Assembly: GCA_009785875.1 (NCBI GenBank) | Contig: WQUF01000089.1 | Location: 1 to 7,117 of the forward strand | Direction of reading: 5' to 3' | Source: Oscillospiraceae bacterium | GTDB taxonomy: Bacteria; Bacillota; Clostridia; Clostridiales; Clostridiaceae | DNA: 7,117 nt | In this document: positions 1-5,380 of the stretch, piece after piece | Numbering within the stretch: the stretch's first letter is position 1 | How the letters are laid out: the number at the start of each line of letters is the position of its first letter | Translations under genes and position numbers: made by a program | Notes under the pieces: generated by a model | Seen by the model: the letters and a program-made list of their open reading frames with translations, nothing else | Database searches by the model: none | Told to the model about the DNA's origin: nothing

Positions 1-3
1 GAT

Positions 4-10
4 ACCTCCT
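4..10 (-). promoter_or_regulatory. Shine-Dalgarno of a divergent gene beyond the left edge
   Basis: Read on the minus strand these bases are AGGAGGT, a near-perfect ribosome binding site. The start codon would fall a few bases to the left of base 1, outside the window. This implies a gene transcribed away from the AraC-type regulator, with about 110 bp of shared intergenic DNA. Divergent arrangements like this are common between AraC-family regulators and their targets, so the unseen gene is a candidate target; that link is inference. Confidence 0.55.
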
Positions 11-70
11 AAATAATAGTTTGACCATATTTACTTTTGTATTGTAAACCATTTGATATGCGTGGTACAA

Positions 71-115
71 TAAACAAAAAACAGTTTTTAACTATACTAT
101 TTACAGATGGAGGTG
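71..115 (+). promoter_or_regulatory. Candidate promoter and Shine-Dalgarno of the AraC-type gene
   Basis: A good -10 box, TATACT (93-98), lies 16 bp after a weak -35-like TAAACA (71-76). GGAGGTG at 109-115 is a strong ribosome binding site 5 bases before the ATG at 121 and decides the start of the regulator. The predicted transcription start would be only a few bases before the Shine-Dalgarno, so the promoter part is uncertain. A second candidate is TTGACC (21-26) with TGTAAA (43-48). The ribosome binding site is solid; the promoter is a guess. Confidence 0.35.
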
Positions 116-120
116 AAAAG

Positions 121-1023
121 ATGCCGCAAATCAGCCGATATACTGCAAACATGCTTCCGATAGAATTTAATGCTGATGAGAAATTTACAGACAAGCCACT
201 TTCTGAGCGGTTGACTATGATACTCATTACCAGTGGCAAAGCAAGTTTGATTCTGAATAAAAAAACTATGATGCTGGCTGCCCCTTGTATGCTATTAATT
301 TCGCAATACGATCAGTTAAAGCTTGGTGAATGTTCACGGTTTGCAGCGAAGTCCTTTAGTTTTGCTCCACCGTTTTTAAACTCAAATGTTACTTTTGAAG
401 GATTGAAATCCGATGATATTTCTTCAGTTAATGAAAGTCATGATAGAAGCATCATGGGATTATTTTTAATAAGAGACGAATACTATGATGGTGCTATCGA
501 CCTTCCTCTATCAACATATTTGCATATTTCCCAGTGGCTTGCAATCATAGGAACTGAAGTCTACTCACAGAGCGATGGATACTGGCCATGCCGCATTCGC
601 CGCTATTTGCTGCAAACACTTTACCTATTGCAAGATATTTTTTTTAGTCGTGAAATTCCAGGTACCATAAACCGTAAAAAGTCGCAAATCGATATAGTAT
701 TAGAATACATACATGTAAATTATGCAGATGATATCACTCTTGATACTCTTTGCCAGTTGATTCACCTAAATCGCACCTCACTTAACCAAAAGTTTAAAGA
801 GCAAACAGGACAAACACCCATCAACTATTTATTGTCCTATCGCTTGAAAATCGCTTGCGAGACACTGAAATATACTTCTTTGGGTTTGAGCGAAATTACG
901 GAGGCACTTGGGTTTAGGTATGATACATATTTTATAAGGCAATTTACTGAGAAAATGGGTGTTTCGCCAACAGAATACAGACGAATTGTTCAGGCTGAAG
1001 ATGATATTAAACTTATGGGGTAA
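121..1023 (+). CDS. AraC-family transcriptional regulator
   Basis: A 300-residue cytoplasmic DNA-binding regulator with the usual AraC layout. Residues about 1-180 form a ligand or effector-sensing region that starts with a cupin-like stretch (SGKASLILNKK, residues 38-48). Residues about 190-288 are the double helix-turn-helix domain: the first HTH is near 206-227 (ITLDTLCQLIHLNRTSLNQKF), and the second near 255-277 contains the family hallmark LGFRYDTYFIRQFTEKMGVSPTEYRR in two pieces (263-288). The open frame extends upstream to 37, but the strong GGAGGTG Shine-Dalgarno and normal family length favour ATG 121. The effector is unknown. Likely targets are the divergent gene off the left edge, its own promoter, or the GNAT gene 53 bp downstream; this is inference from position. 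Confidence 0.92.
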   Translation: MPQISRYTANMLPIEFNADEKFTDKPLSERLTMILITSGKASLILNKKTMMLAAPCMLLISQYDQLKLGECSRFAAKSFSFAPPFLNSNVTFEGLKSDDISSVNESHDRSIMGLFLIRDEYYDGAIDLPLSTYLHISQWLAIIGTEVYSQSDGYWPCRIRRYLLQTLYLLQDIFFSREIPGTINRKKSQIDIVLEYIHVNYADDITLDTLCQLIHLNRTSLNQKFKEQTGQTPINYLLSYRLKIACETLKYTSLGLSEITEALGFRYDTYFIRQFTEKMGVSPTEYRRIVQAEDDIKLMG

Positions 1024-1076
1024 AAAATATCTTGTCGCAAATACAAAGAAAATGAATATACTATATTGAGGTTATT

Positions 1077-1625
1077 ATGGAAAACAAGCAAATAGTAAGG
1101 TTTGAAATCTACGAGATGGAATATAAAGGTGGCACAGTGAAATCAGATTTATCACTTATGACCTTTGATGAGAAATATTACGAGCAGTATAAAAATTTAA
1201 TCGATGACTGTTTTTATGAAATGCGAAAAGCATTGAATATTCAGCCTTATGAAAAATATTGTGATAACTTTGAGGAACTGATGAAACAAAAGGAAAATGT
1301 TTTCCTGCTTTTAGATGGCGATAAAATCATCAGCACAGTGACCTGTTTTAAAAATGAAATTGGAAACTTGGCTGTGAATTTAAAATATCAAAGGCAAGGT
1401 TATGGACGTAAACTCATGGAATTTGCTATTAGTTATTTGCAGAAGCGTGGAGATTCTCCCATAAAATTGACAGTTACGAAATGGAATAAAAATGCGATTG
1501 TACTATACAAATCACTTGGCTTTGAGATCACGAAAGAAATAACCCTTGAAGGTGTAAGTACAAAAGATACAGATGGTAATTGGTCGTTTAAGTTTACATC
1601 AACTGGTGGGTTGAATATACGATGA
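1077..1625 (+). CDS. GNAT-family N-acetyltransferase
   Basis: A 182-residue (or 162-residue) acetyltransferase that would transfer acetyl from acetyl-CoA to an amine. Acetyl-CoA-binding motif A is at about residues 97-121, with the pyrophosphate-loop signature QRQGYG at 105-110. Motif B follows with NAIVLYKSLGF at 139-149. The substrate cannot be read from the sequence; small-molecule, aminoglycoside-like or protein targets are all possible. Two starts are credible: ATG 1077 with TGAGGT 4 bases upstream, and GTG 1137 with AAGGTGG 4 bases upstream. The GNAT fold begins just after the second (SDLSLMTF), and the first 20 residues look like no part of it, so the GTG may be the true start. It follows the AraC regulator on the same strand and may be controlled by it. 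A 26-bp palindrome begins 6 bases after the stop. Confidence 0.88.
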   Translation: MENKQIVRFEIYEMEYKGGTVKSDLSLMTFDEKYYEQYKNLIDDCFYEMRKALNIQPYEKYCDNFEELMKQKENVFLLLDGDKIISTVTCFKNEIGNLAVNLKYQRQGYGRKLMEFAISYLQKRGDSPIKLTVTKWNKNAIVLYKSLGFEITKEITLEGVSTKDTDGNWSFKFTSTGGLNIR

Positions 1626-1631
1626 TTATTA

Positions 1632-1657
1632 AATTGTCGTGACACGTCACGACAATT
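1632..1657. repeat. 26-bp near-perfect palindrome after the GNAT gene
   Basis: Arms AATTGTCGTGAC (1632-1643) and GTCACGACAATT (1646-1657) are exact reverse complements around a central AC. As RNA this gives an 11-bp stem with a 4-base loop. On the plus strand it is followed by GAAAAAAAAC rather than U residues, and on the minus strand the U-run comes before the stem, so it is not a standard intrinsic terminator in either direction. It could be a 3'-end stabiliser of the GNAT mRNA, an atypical terminator, or a dimeric-repressor operator for the gene at 1731. The palindrome is seen directly; its role is open. Confidence 0.75.
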
Positions 1658-1730
1658 GAAAAAAAACATACTTTAAAACAAAGAAAATAAATACAAACAG
1701 AGTGATTTGTGAGTAGGAGAATAATATTTT

Positions 1731-2333
1731 ATGATAAAAATATCACATCTTTATTGTGTTTGGGCAATCAAAAACAACTGTTCATTCTTCAAAATCGAAC
1801 CAAAACTTAATGAAAATAATATTTTTGATTATGAAATTTTAGGCGAAGAGCAACTAAATTTTGATTTTATCGAAATCATATTTAATAAACAAAAAGATGG
1901 AAATGGGAGTAAAGTTTCATTTAAAGAGTCTACTTTTGATTTGATATGTTTCTGTGATTCATTACATTTCACTCAAACAGACAAGGAATTGTATGCAATT
2001 TTAGATAAATGTTTACTTATGCTTAAACCAAATGGTAAATTAGCTATATTTTGTGGTAACAATAGCGAACAACTTGATATATGGGGACAAAACAACAATA
2101 TACCAGTACAGATAGTTGATTTAATTGAAACAAATAAAAAACTATGGTGTAATGTTTTTAGTGAGCTCATAACGATGTCATCAGAATTGCGAAAGGAAGT
2201 TCCCGAAACATATGAAAGAATAAAAAGTGAGTGCATAGAAAAATTACAATGGGAAAGTTGGTCGCCTCGATGGTTATACATTTTTAATAATAAAAAACAA
2301 CAAAGGATAAATTCTTTGAATTTGCCACCGTGA
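1731..2333 (+). CDS. Methyltransferase-like protein lacking the N-terminal SAM motif
   Basis: A 200-residue protein whose centre resembles the second half of class I SAM-dependent methyltransferases. FDLICFCDSLHF (69-80) fits motif IV, and the helix-turn-strand LLMLKPNGKLAIF (95-107) fits motifs V-VI, where an LKPGG-type turn is expected. The usual glycine-rich motif I (DxGxGxG) and the acidic residue after it are absent. Residues 1-60 show no recognisable match and may be a replaced or degraded N-terminus. The C-terminal half is rich in Trp, Glu and Lys and ends the fold with SPRWLYIF (178-185). An AGGAGA ribosome binding site at 1715-1720 supports ATG 1731. Without motif I the protein may not bind SAM normally. 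It may be a relic, a variant, or a 5'-truncated copy of a longer gene. No role is assigned. Confidence 0.6.
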   Translation: MIKISHLYCVWAIKNNCSFFKIEPKLNENNIFDYEILGEEQLNFDFIEIIFNKQKDGNGSKVSFKESTFDLICFCDSLHFTQTDKELYAILDKCLLMLKPNGKLAIFCGNNSEQLDIWGQNNNIPVQIVDLIETNKKLWCNVFSELITMSSELRKEVPETYERIKSECIEKLQWESWSPRWLYIFNNKKQQRINSLNLPP

Positions 2334-2428
2334 CTACTTTTAAAATTTCCTCAGACCTTGCCATAGTTGAGGCTGCTCTTTCTTAAATGTTAAAGAATGG
2401 TATTGTAGAAAAGATTGGAGTCTATTGA
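2324..2428 (+). pseudogene. Possible winged-helix fragment interrupted by a stop
   Basis: In the frame beginning at 2324 the DNA reads as FKISSDLAIVEAALS, a TAA stop at 2384-2386, then MLKNGIVEKIGVY and a second stop at 2426-2428. The combined pattern, an alternating HTH helix pair followed by LKNGIVEKIG, resembles the C-terminal winged-helix segment of Fic-type or RecG-like regulators, which typically end in lines such as LKKxGIIExIG. No upstream part of such a gene is present: the frame closes at a TAA at 2291-2293 and overlaps the 3' end of the methyltransferase-like gene. It is best read as a gene-end remnant left by recombination. The family match is from memory of motifs and is weak. 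Confidence 0.33.
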
Positions 2429-2469
2429 AATACTAAATACATACAAAAATAATTTTCTGAGGTGATATT

Positions 2470-2922
2470 ATGCAGACAATAGATATTTTTCAAGTGATAA
2501 AAAATGCCGATAAATATAATGTACCTAATTTATATGTTTCGCAATTGCTGGGAATATCAGAAGGAAAAGTAAAGCTCCTTAAAAAGCTTGAACCCGAAGA
2601 TTACCAAATGGTTTTAAATACTAAAAAGATATATAAATTAGTTGAATTAAAAGAGAAATTTCTTGATTTTATAAAAAGTACAAAAGTCTCAACATTAATA
2701 TTGACTGGTTCATATGCCCGTGGTTTAGCAACAGAAGATAGCGATATAGATATAATTATTGAAAGTGACGATATTGTTGAGGATTATGAAAAAATATATA
2801 GTGAATTATCTGCCATTTTAGAAAAACATATTGATATAATGACTGTTACCGGCATTGAAAACTCTGTATATCGTGAAAGCCTTTTAGAAGGGAGTATACT
2901 AATATATGGCAAAGGATTGTAA
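2470..2922 (+). CDS. mntA: MntA-type nucleotidyltransferase antitoxin
   Basis: A 150-residue minimal nucleotidyltransferase. The catalytic signature GSX10DXD is complete: G80-S81, then D92 and D94 in SDID. A third acidic residue, D122 in HIDIM, completes the metal-binding triad. The family neutralises the partner HEPN toxin by adding AMP units to a tyrosine near its active site (known for MntA-HepT systems). Residues about 1-70 precede the catalytic core and include an HTH-like stretch, VSQLLGISEGKVKLLKKL (23-40), which may bind DNA for autoregulation; this is inference. ATG 2470 has GAGGTGA at 2459-2465. The 3' end overlaps hepT by 17 bases in another frame, giving translational coupling with antitoxin first. 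All catalytic residues are intact, so the system is probably active. Confidence 0.88.
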   Translation: MQTIDIFQVIKNADKYNVPNLYVSQLLGISEGKVKLLKKLEPEDYQMVLNTKKIYKLVELKEKFLDFIKSTKVSTLILTGSYARGLATEDSDIDIIIESDDIVEDYEKIYSELSAILEKHIDIMTVTGIENSVYRESLLEGSILIYGKGL

Positions 2923-3244
2923 AGAACTTTTGATTAAACACTTAAATGCATTATCGGGTATTTTAGATAAATACAATATAAATACGGCTAAGGATTATAC
3001 AAAGCAATATAAAAAAGGATATGAAGAATTTAATGCCTCAACAATATTTCACATTGGACATATAGGAGAAAACATAAAAAAGCTTGATGATTCATTTAAA
3101 GACTTGGATAAAAGCATACGATGGAAGCAATTGATAAGACTTAGAGATATTGCGTTTCATGACTATGATAGTATAAACACAGACTTCGTTGCTGATTTAT
3201 TATTTAAAGATATACCAAAATTGCAAGCTTTACTCGAAAAATAA
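2906..3244 (+). CDS. hepT: HepT-type HEPN ribonuclease toxin (DUF86)
   Basis: A 112-residue, all-helical HEPN-domain protein of the DUF86/HepT group. The catalytic RX4HXY motif is present as RDIAFHDY, with R80, H85 and Y87. In characterised pairs the HEPN dimer cleaves RNA (tRNA in some systems) and the tyrosine of this motif is the site AMPylated by MntA. A polar helix around 52-70 (HIGENIKKLDDSFKDL) fits the dimer-forming helices of the family. The start at 2906 lies inside mntA, with AAGGGAG at 2888-2894 as a somewhat distant ribosome binding site, so translation probably depends on mntA translation. The TAA stop at 3242-3244 is followed in the same frame by 104 more sense codons (see the next entry). 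No inactivating change is visible. Confidence 0.88.
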   Translation: MAKDCKELLIKHLNALSGILDKYNINTAKDYTKQYKKGYEEFNASTIFHIGHIGENIKKLDDSFKDLDKSIRWKQLIRLRDIAFHDYDSINTDFVADLLFKDIPKLQALLEK

Positions 3245-3559
3245 TATGATCTTGGAAATGAATATGGAGATTTATATCATCAAGAATTTGAAAAAATAGA
3301 TATTGAAATGGCTTTAAGAGTTGAAAATAAAAAAATTTATTGGATGAATCTTGAAAATTCAAAAGGGCTCAATTTAGAAAATATAATTTTTGTTAAAGAA
3401 ATAGAACAGCAAAAAGATGATATACTTCATTTTTTATATAATAATAAAAAGCATCAAGATATTTCTTTAAACAAAATTGTAACATATGAAAGTAATATGG
3501 ATTTTATTAATAATGCAACAGATTTTGTTGTTGCTAATATTGATAGGTTTATGAATTAA
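3245..3559 (+). pseudogene. Unrecognised open frame, probably a 5'-truncated gene
   Basis: An uninterrupted frame of 104 codons runs from directly after the hepT stop, in the same frame, to a TAA at 3557-3559. The first ATG is at 3308 (83 residues from there) and has no Shine-Dalgarno, while the sequence before it (YDLGNEYGDLYHQEFEK) already looks coding. This suggests the real N-terminus was lost and the remainder was joined behind hepT. It is rich in Lys, Asn, Ile and Glu, with no transmembrane segment, signal peptide or motif I recognise. The C-terminus (FINNATDFVVANIDRFM, 66-82 from the ATG) is compatible with an amphipathic helix. It could instead be a genuine 83-residue protein translated by coupling. 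No function is assigned. Confidence 0.45.
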
Positions 3560-3571
3560 AGGTGAATACTG

Positions 3572-3896
3572 ATGGATAAATCAATAGTTTATATTGTCAA
3601 TTCAGCTCCTGGAGTAGGCAAAACTACTTTAATGAAAAAATTACATACAAAGTTACCAGATGGCTTTGCTTTAATTGACGGTGATGATGTTGGTAAAATC
3701 ACTCCATATGAGAACATATGAAAGAGAACGCAACACAAGCCGGTTAGTCAATTTAGAGCAGGCGAAAGAATTAAACAAAGAGGTAAAATTACTTTACGCC
3801 GATTTTAGAATAGATACGACCAATATTGATGCTGAAGAGGTCGTTAGCCGAATAATTAACTATCTAACTGGAGGTTTTATAAATGAAACTAATTGA
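3572..3896 (+). pseudogene. P-loop nucleotide kinase, internally deleted and frameshifted
   Basis: The 5' part starts at ATG 3572, 6 bases after the Shine-Dalgarno AAAGGTGA (3558-3565). It encodes 49 residues with a Walker A loop (SAPGVGKTT, 11-19) and a DGDD segment (36-39) typical of small AAA/shikimate-kinase-like nucleotide kinases. It ends at a TGA at 3719-3721. A matching C-terminal part follows in the +1 frame from about 3705 to the stop at 3894-3896, with RTYERERNTSRL, ELNKEVKLLYADF and the family-like ending IDTTNIDAEEVVSRIINYL. Together they give about 105 residues, against roughly 170-190 for such kinases, so the centre, which would hold the rest of the substrate and lid regions, is missing. 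Two CATATGA copies (3705-3711 and 3715-3721) lie at the junction. The product cannot be a working kinase. The 3' fragment overlaps the cyclase start. Confidence 0.7.
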
Positions 3897-4509
3897 TATT
3901 TCTCACGTTTTAGATGAGAATACGCCTATTTTTCCTGGTGATCCTAAAACAACATTAACAAGGATCAAAACTATCGATAAGGATTATTACAATGCGTATT
4001 TATTGCAATCCTGTTTTCATACAGGAACCCATGTTGATATACCTATGCATTTGATAAATGATTCCCGAACTGTAATAGACTTTCCATTGGATGGCTTTGT
4101 TGGAAGAGGCATTCTTCTTGATGTTCGAGGCGAGAAAACACTCGAAATGAAACCAATCTATAAAGAAATGATTAGTAAGCAAGATATTGTTTTGACATTT
4201 AGTGCTTTTGATAAAAAATATTTTCAAGAAGAATATTTTTCCCAGCATCCAACTGTCAGCGATGAATTAGCGGATTTTTTGCTTTCACGAAAGATTAAGA
4301 TGTTAGGTATGGATATGCCTTCACCTGACTATCCTCCTTTCACATTTCATAAAGAGTTATTGAGAAATGGCATATTTGTTTTGGAAAACTTGACAAATTT
4401 ACAAAGCCTAATAGGCATAAAAAAGTTTGAAGTAATGGCTTTACCATTAAAGATAAGATCGGAAGCGAGTTTTGTCAGGGCTATTTGCATAATAAATGAC
4501 GATATTTGA
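3883..4509 (+). CDS. Cyclase-family metal hydrolase (kynurenine formamidase-like)
   Basis: A 208-residue protein of the cyclase/KynB family (PF04199 type). The signature HTGTHVDIPMH is at 46-56, giving H46, H50 and D52 as metal ligands, with H56 in the conserved PxH. The second family block GMDMPSPDYPP (142-152) is followed by H156 and E168 (FVLENL), which by family would complete the binuclear zinc site. Members hydrolyse N-formylkynurenine, or act as isatin hydrolases or polyketide-type cyclases. No kynurenine-pathway genes are nearby, so the substrate is unknown. ATG 3883 has a strong TGGAGG Shine-Dalgarno at 3870-3875. The start overlaps the dead kinase frame by 14 bases, so the gene may have been translated by coupling to that kinase. 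It is full length and ends before a hairpin terminator. Confidence 0.88.
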   Translation: MKLIDISHVLDENTPIFPGDPKTTLTRIKTIDKDYYNAYLLQSCFHTGTHVDIPMHLINDSRTVIDFPLDGFVGRGILLDVRGEKTLEMKPIYKEMISKQDIVLTFSAFDKKYFQEEYFSQHPTVSDELADFLLSRKIKMLGMDMPSPDYPPFTFHKELLRNGIFVLENLTNLQSLIGIKKFEVMALPLKIRSEASFVRAICIINDDI

Positions 4510-4566
4510 CGACATAAGTAGTAAACATAGGATTTCTCCAGTTCATGAACAGTCTGATCATTAAAG

Positions 4567-4603
4567 AAGCACCCATTCTTTTAGTCTAAATGGATGCTTT
4601 TTT
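4567..4603. terminator. Rho-independent terminator, probably bidirectional
   Basis: AAGCACCCATT (4567-4577) pairs with AATGGATGCTT (4589-4599), 10 of 11 positions with one C-A mismatch, around an 11-base loop. On the plus strand the stem runs into TTTTTT (4598-4603), a standard terminator for the cyclase gene that ends at 4509. Read on the minus strand it follows the secreted-protein gene ending at 4612 and runs into CTTCTTTAA, so it can serve both converging genes. Confidence 0.8.
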
Positions 4604-4611
4604 CACTAGTA

Positions 4612-5202
4612 TTATTTGTTTATATTTTCAGTAGCAACAACAGCTTTGCTATCTATAATTTGCTGCACCTCTTCAAATCCTGTTAAAAATGCAAAATTAT
4701 AGCGAGCAGGCAATCCAAAGACATATTTGGAGTTTCTAGCTAACTCACTTGGATTAATAGGAGCAGCTCCAATATGAAATTCATCATTATTCATAGCATT
4801 CCATTGTTCAATCGTAAAGACCATTATCGGTATATCCTGGCGAGGATTTTCTTCTGTCCAAAGTGGATGGCGTATAGAAATTAATGGGCCGGTCTCTTTA
4901 ATAACTCCTTCACCCATAGTATCATAACCGTCCCATGTACTATTTACAATGGTATATCCTTTCCAAGTTTCAGGCAAATTCACTTTAAATCCATATTCAG
5001 TATTATTATAAACTACTTGCGTTTTGGTTTGTTGAGGAGAGATAATAAAAGATTTTTTATTTTTATCACAAGTCACTAATTTAATAGTCACATTTGGTAT
5101 TTTAACTCTTATGTAATTGTTAGAGTCTATCCCTAAAACTGTCACTATGTTTATCATAGCTAAAATAATAACTATAGAAAGAACTTTCTTTATAAATTTC
5201 AT
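4612..5202 (-). CDS. Small secreted protein of unknown function
   Basis: A 196-residue protein with a clear export signal: MKFIKK followed by a hydrophobic run at about 7-24. No lipobox cysteine is seen, so it is probably released or held by an uncleaved anchor. After a basic linker (40-65) comes a compact domain from about residue 69 (EYGFKVNLPETWKGYTIV, 69-86), where a YGF-x-LP-x-W start recalls PsbP-like or lipoprotein-type folds found in Bacillus and Clostridium secreted proteins. Conserved-looking blocks are GPLISIRHPLW (105-115), IPIMVFT (124-130), HIGAAPINPSEL (143-154) and LPARYNFAF (164-172). I know no biochemical function for the group. ATG 5202 has GAGGTG 7 bases upstream on the minus strand. 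Its upstream region carries a 120-bp inverted-repeat insertion, which may have changed its promoter. It ends at a shared terminator. Confidence 0.8.
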   Translation of the reverse strand: MKFIKKVLSIVIILAMINIVTVLGIDSNNYIRVKIPNVTIKLVTCDKNKKSFIISPQQTKTQVVYNNTEYGFKVNLPETWKGYTIVNSTWDGYDTMGEGVIKETGPLISIRHPLWTEENPRQDIPIMVFTIEQWNAMNNDEFHIGAAPINPSELARNSKYVFGLPARYNFAFLTGFEEVQQIIDSKAVVATENINK

Positions 5203-5234
5203 ATAAACACCTCATTATAAATAAAGCAGTGCAG

Positions 5235-5240
5235 TAAAAT
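5235..5240. repeat. Left copy of 6-bp target-site duplication
   Basis: TAAAAT directly abuts the left end of the 120-bp inverted-repeat element, and an identical copy abuts its right end at 5361-5366. A short direct repeat placed exactly at both ends is the footprint left by transposase-mediated insertion. At 6 AT-rich bases the match alone could be chance; the exact placement at both inverted-repeat ends makes it convincing. Confidence 0.65.
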
Positions 5241-5360
5241 CGGTTCTTACTCAACATTGGGTATTTTCGAAAACAGATTTATCCCAAGTCATGTCACGGT
5301 GACACTAATTAGAAATAAAATAAGGTTGAAGGTATTATACCCAAATCTGAGTAAGAACCG
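5241..5360. mobile_element. 120-bp MITE-like inverted-repeat element
   Basis: Terminal arms 5241-5264 and 5337-5360 are reverse complements. There are 13 perfect bases (CGGTTCTTACTCA / TGAGTAAGAACCG), three mismatches, then eight more perfect bases (TTGGGTAT / ATACCCAA). The element holds no gene, only smaller symmetric sites: TTTTCGAAAA (5264-5273) and TGTCACGGTGACA (5292-5304). It is flanked on both sides by TAAAAT. Size, terminal repeats, lack of coding capacity and target duplication fit a miniature element mobilised in trans by a transposase encoded elsewhere; the family is not recognised. It lies 20 bases past the nucleotidase stop and 38 bases before the secreted-protein start. On the minus strand the right arm carries a TATAAT (5334-5339) that could act as a -10 box towards that gene. 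RNA through it would fold into a long hairpin. Confidence 0.72.
5292..5304. repeat. Central palindrome TGTCACGGTGACA of the MITE-like element
   Basis: A 13-bp palindrome of two 6-base half sites around a central G, near the middle of the 120-bp element. As RNA it could form at most a 4-bp stem with a 5-base loop, so a protein-binding or recombination role on DNA is easier to imagine than a structural one. Its function is not known. Confidence 0.6.
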
Positions 5361-5366
5361 TAAAAT
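5361..5366. repeat. Right copy of 6-bp target-site duplication
   Basis: TAAAAT is identical to bases 5235-5240 and starts at the first base after the right terminal inverted repeat. Removing the element plus one copy would restore a simple intergenic spacer of about 52 bp between the nucleotidase stop and the secreted-protein start. Confidence 0.65.
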
Positions 5367-5380
5367 ACGCTGCTAAATTA

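Noticed and set aside
37..120. In-frame N-terminal extension of the AraC-type regulator from ATG 37
   Set aside because: The ATG at 121 has a strong GGAGGTG site inside this stretch and gives the normal family length; the extension holds the intergenic promoter region.
9..239. Minus-strand open frame of 76 codons opposite the regulator start
   Set aside because: It lies antisense to the regulator, has no recognisable domain, and overlaps the Shine-Dalgarno of the divergent gene.
1043..1693. Near-identical 16-base strings (1043-1058 and 1678-1693, 15 of 16 matching) upstream of the GNAT and methyltransferase-like genes
   Set aside because: Almost pure A-rich sequence, easily reached by chance in this background, and at different distances from the two starts.
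2425..2453. TTGAAA and AATAAT with a 17-base spacer before mntA as a promoter
   Set aside because: The transcript would begin at about 2459-2460, inside the Shine-Dalgarno at 2459-2465, and the -10 lacks its first T; not strong enough to list in such AT-rich DNA.
5241..5360. The 120-bp inverted repeat as a simple terminator for the nucleotidase
   Set aside because: On the minus strand the stem is followed only by ATTTTAC, not a real U-tract, and the flanking direct repeats are better explained by insertion; it may still slow transcription.
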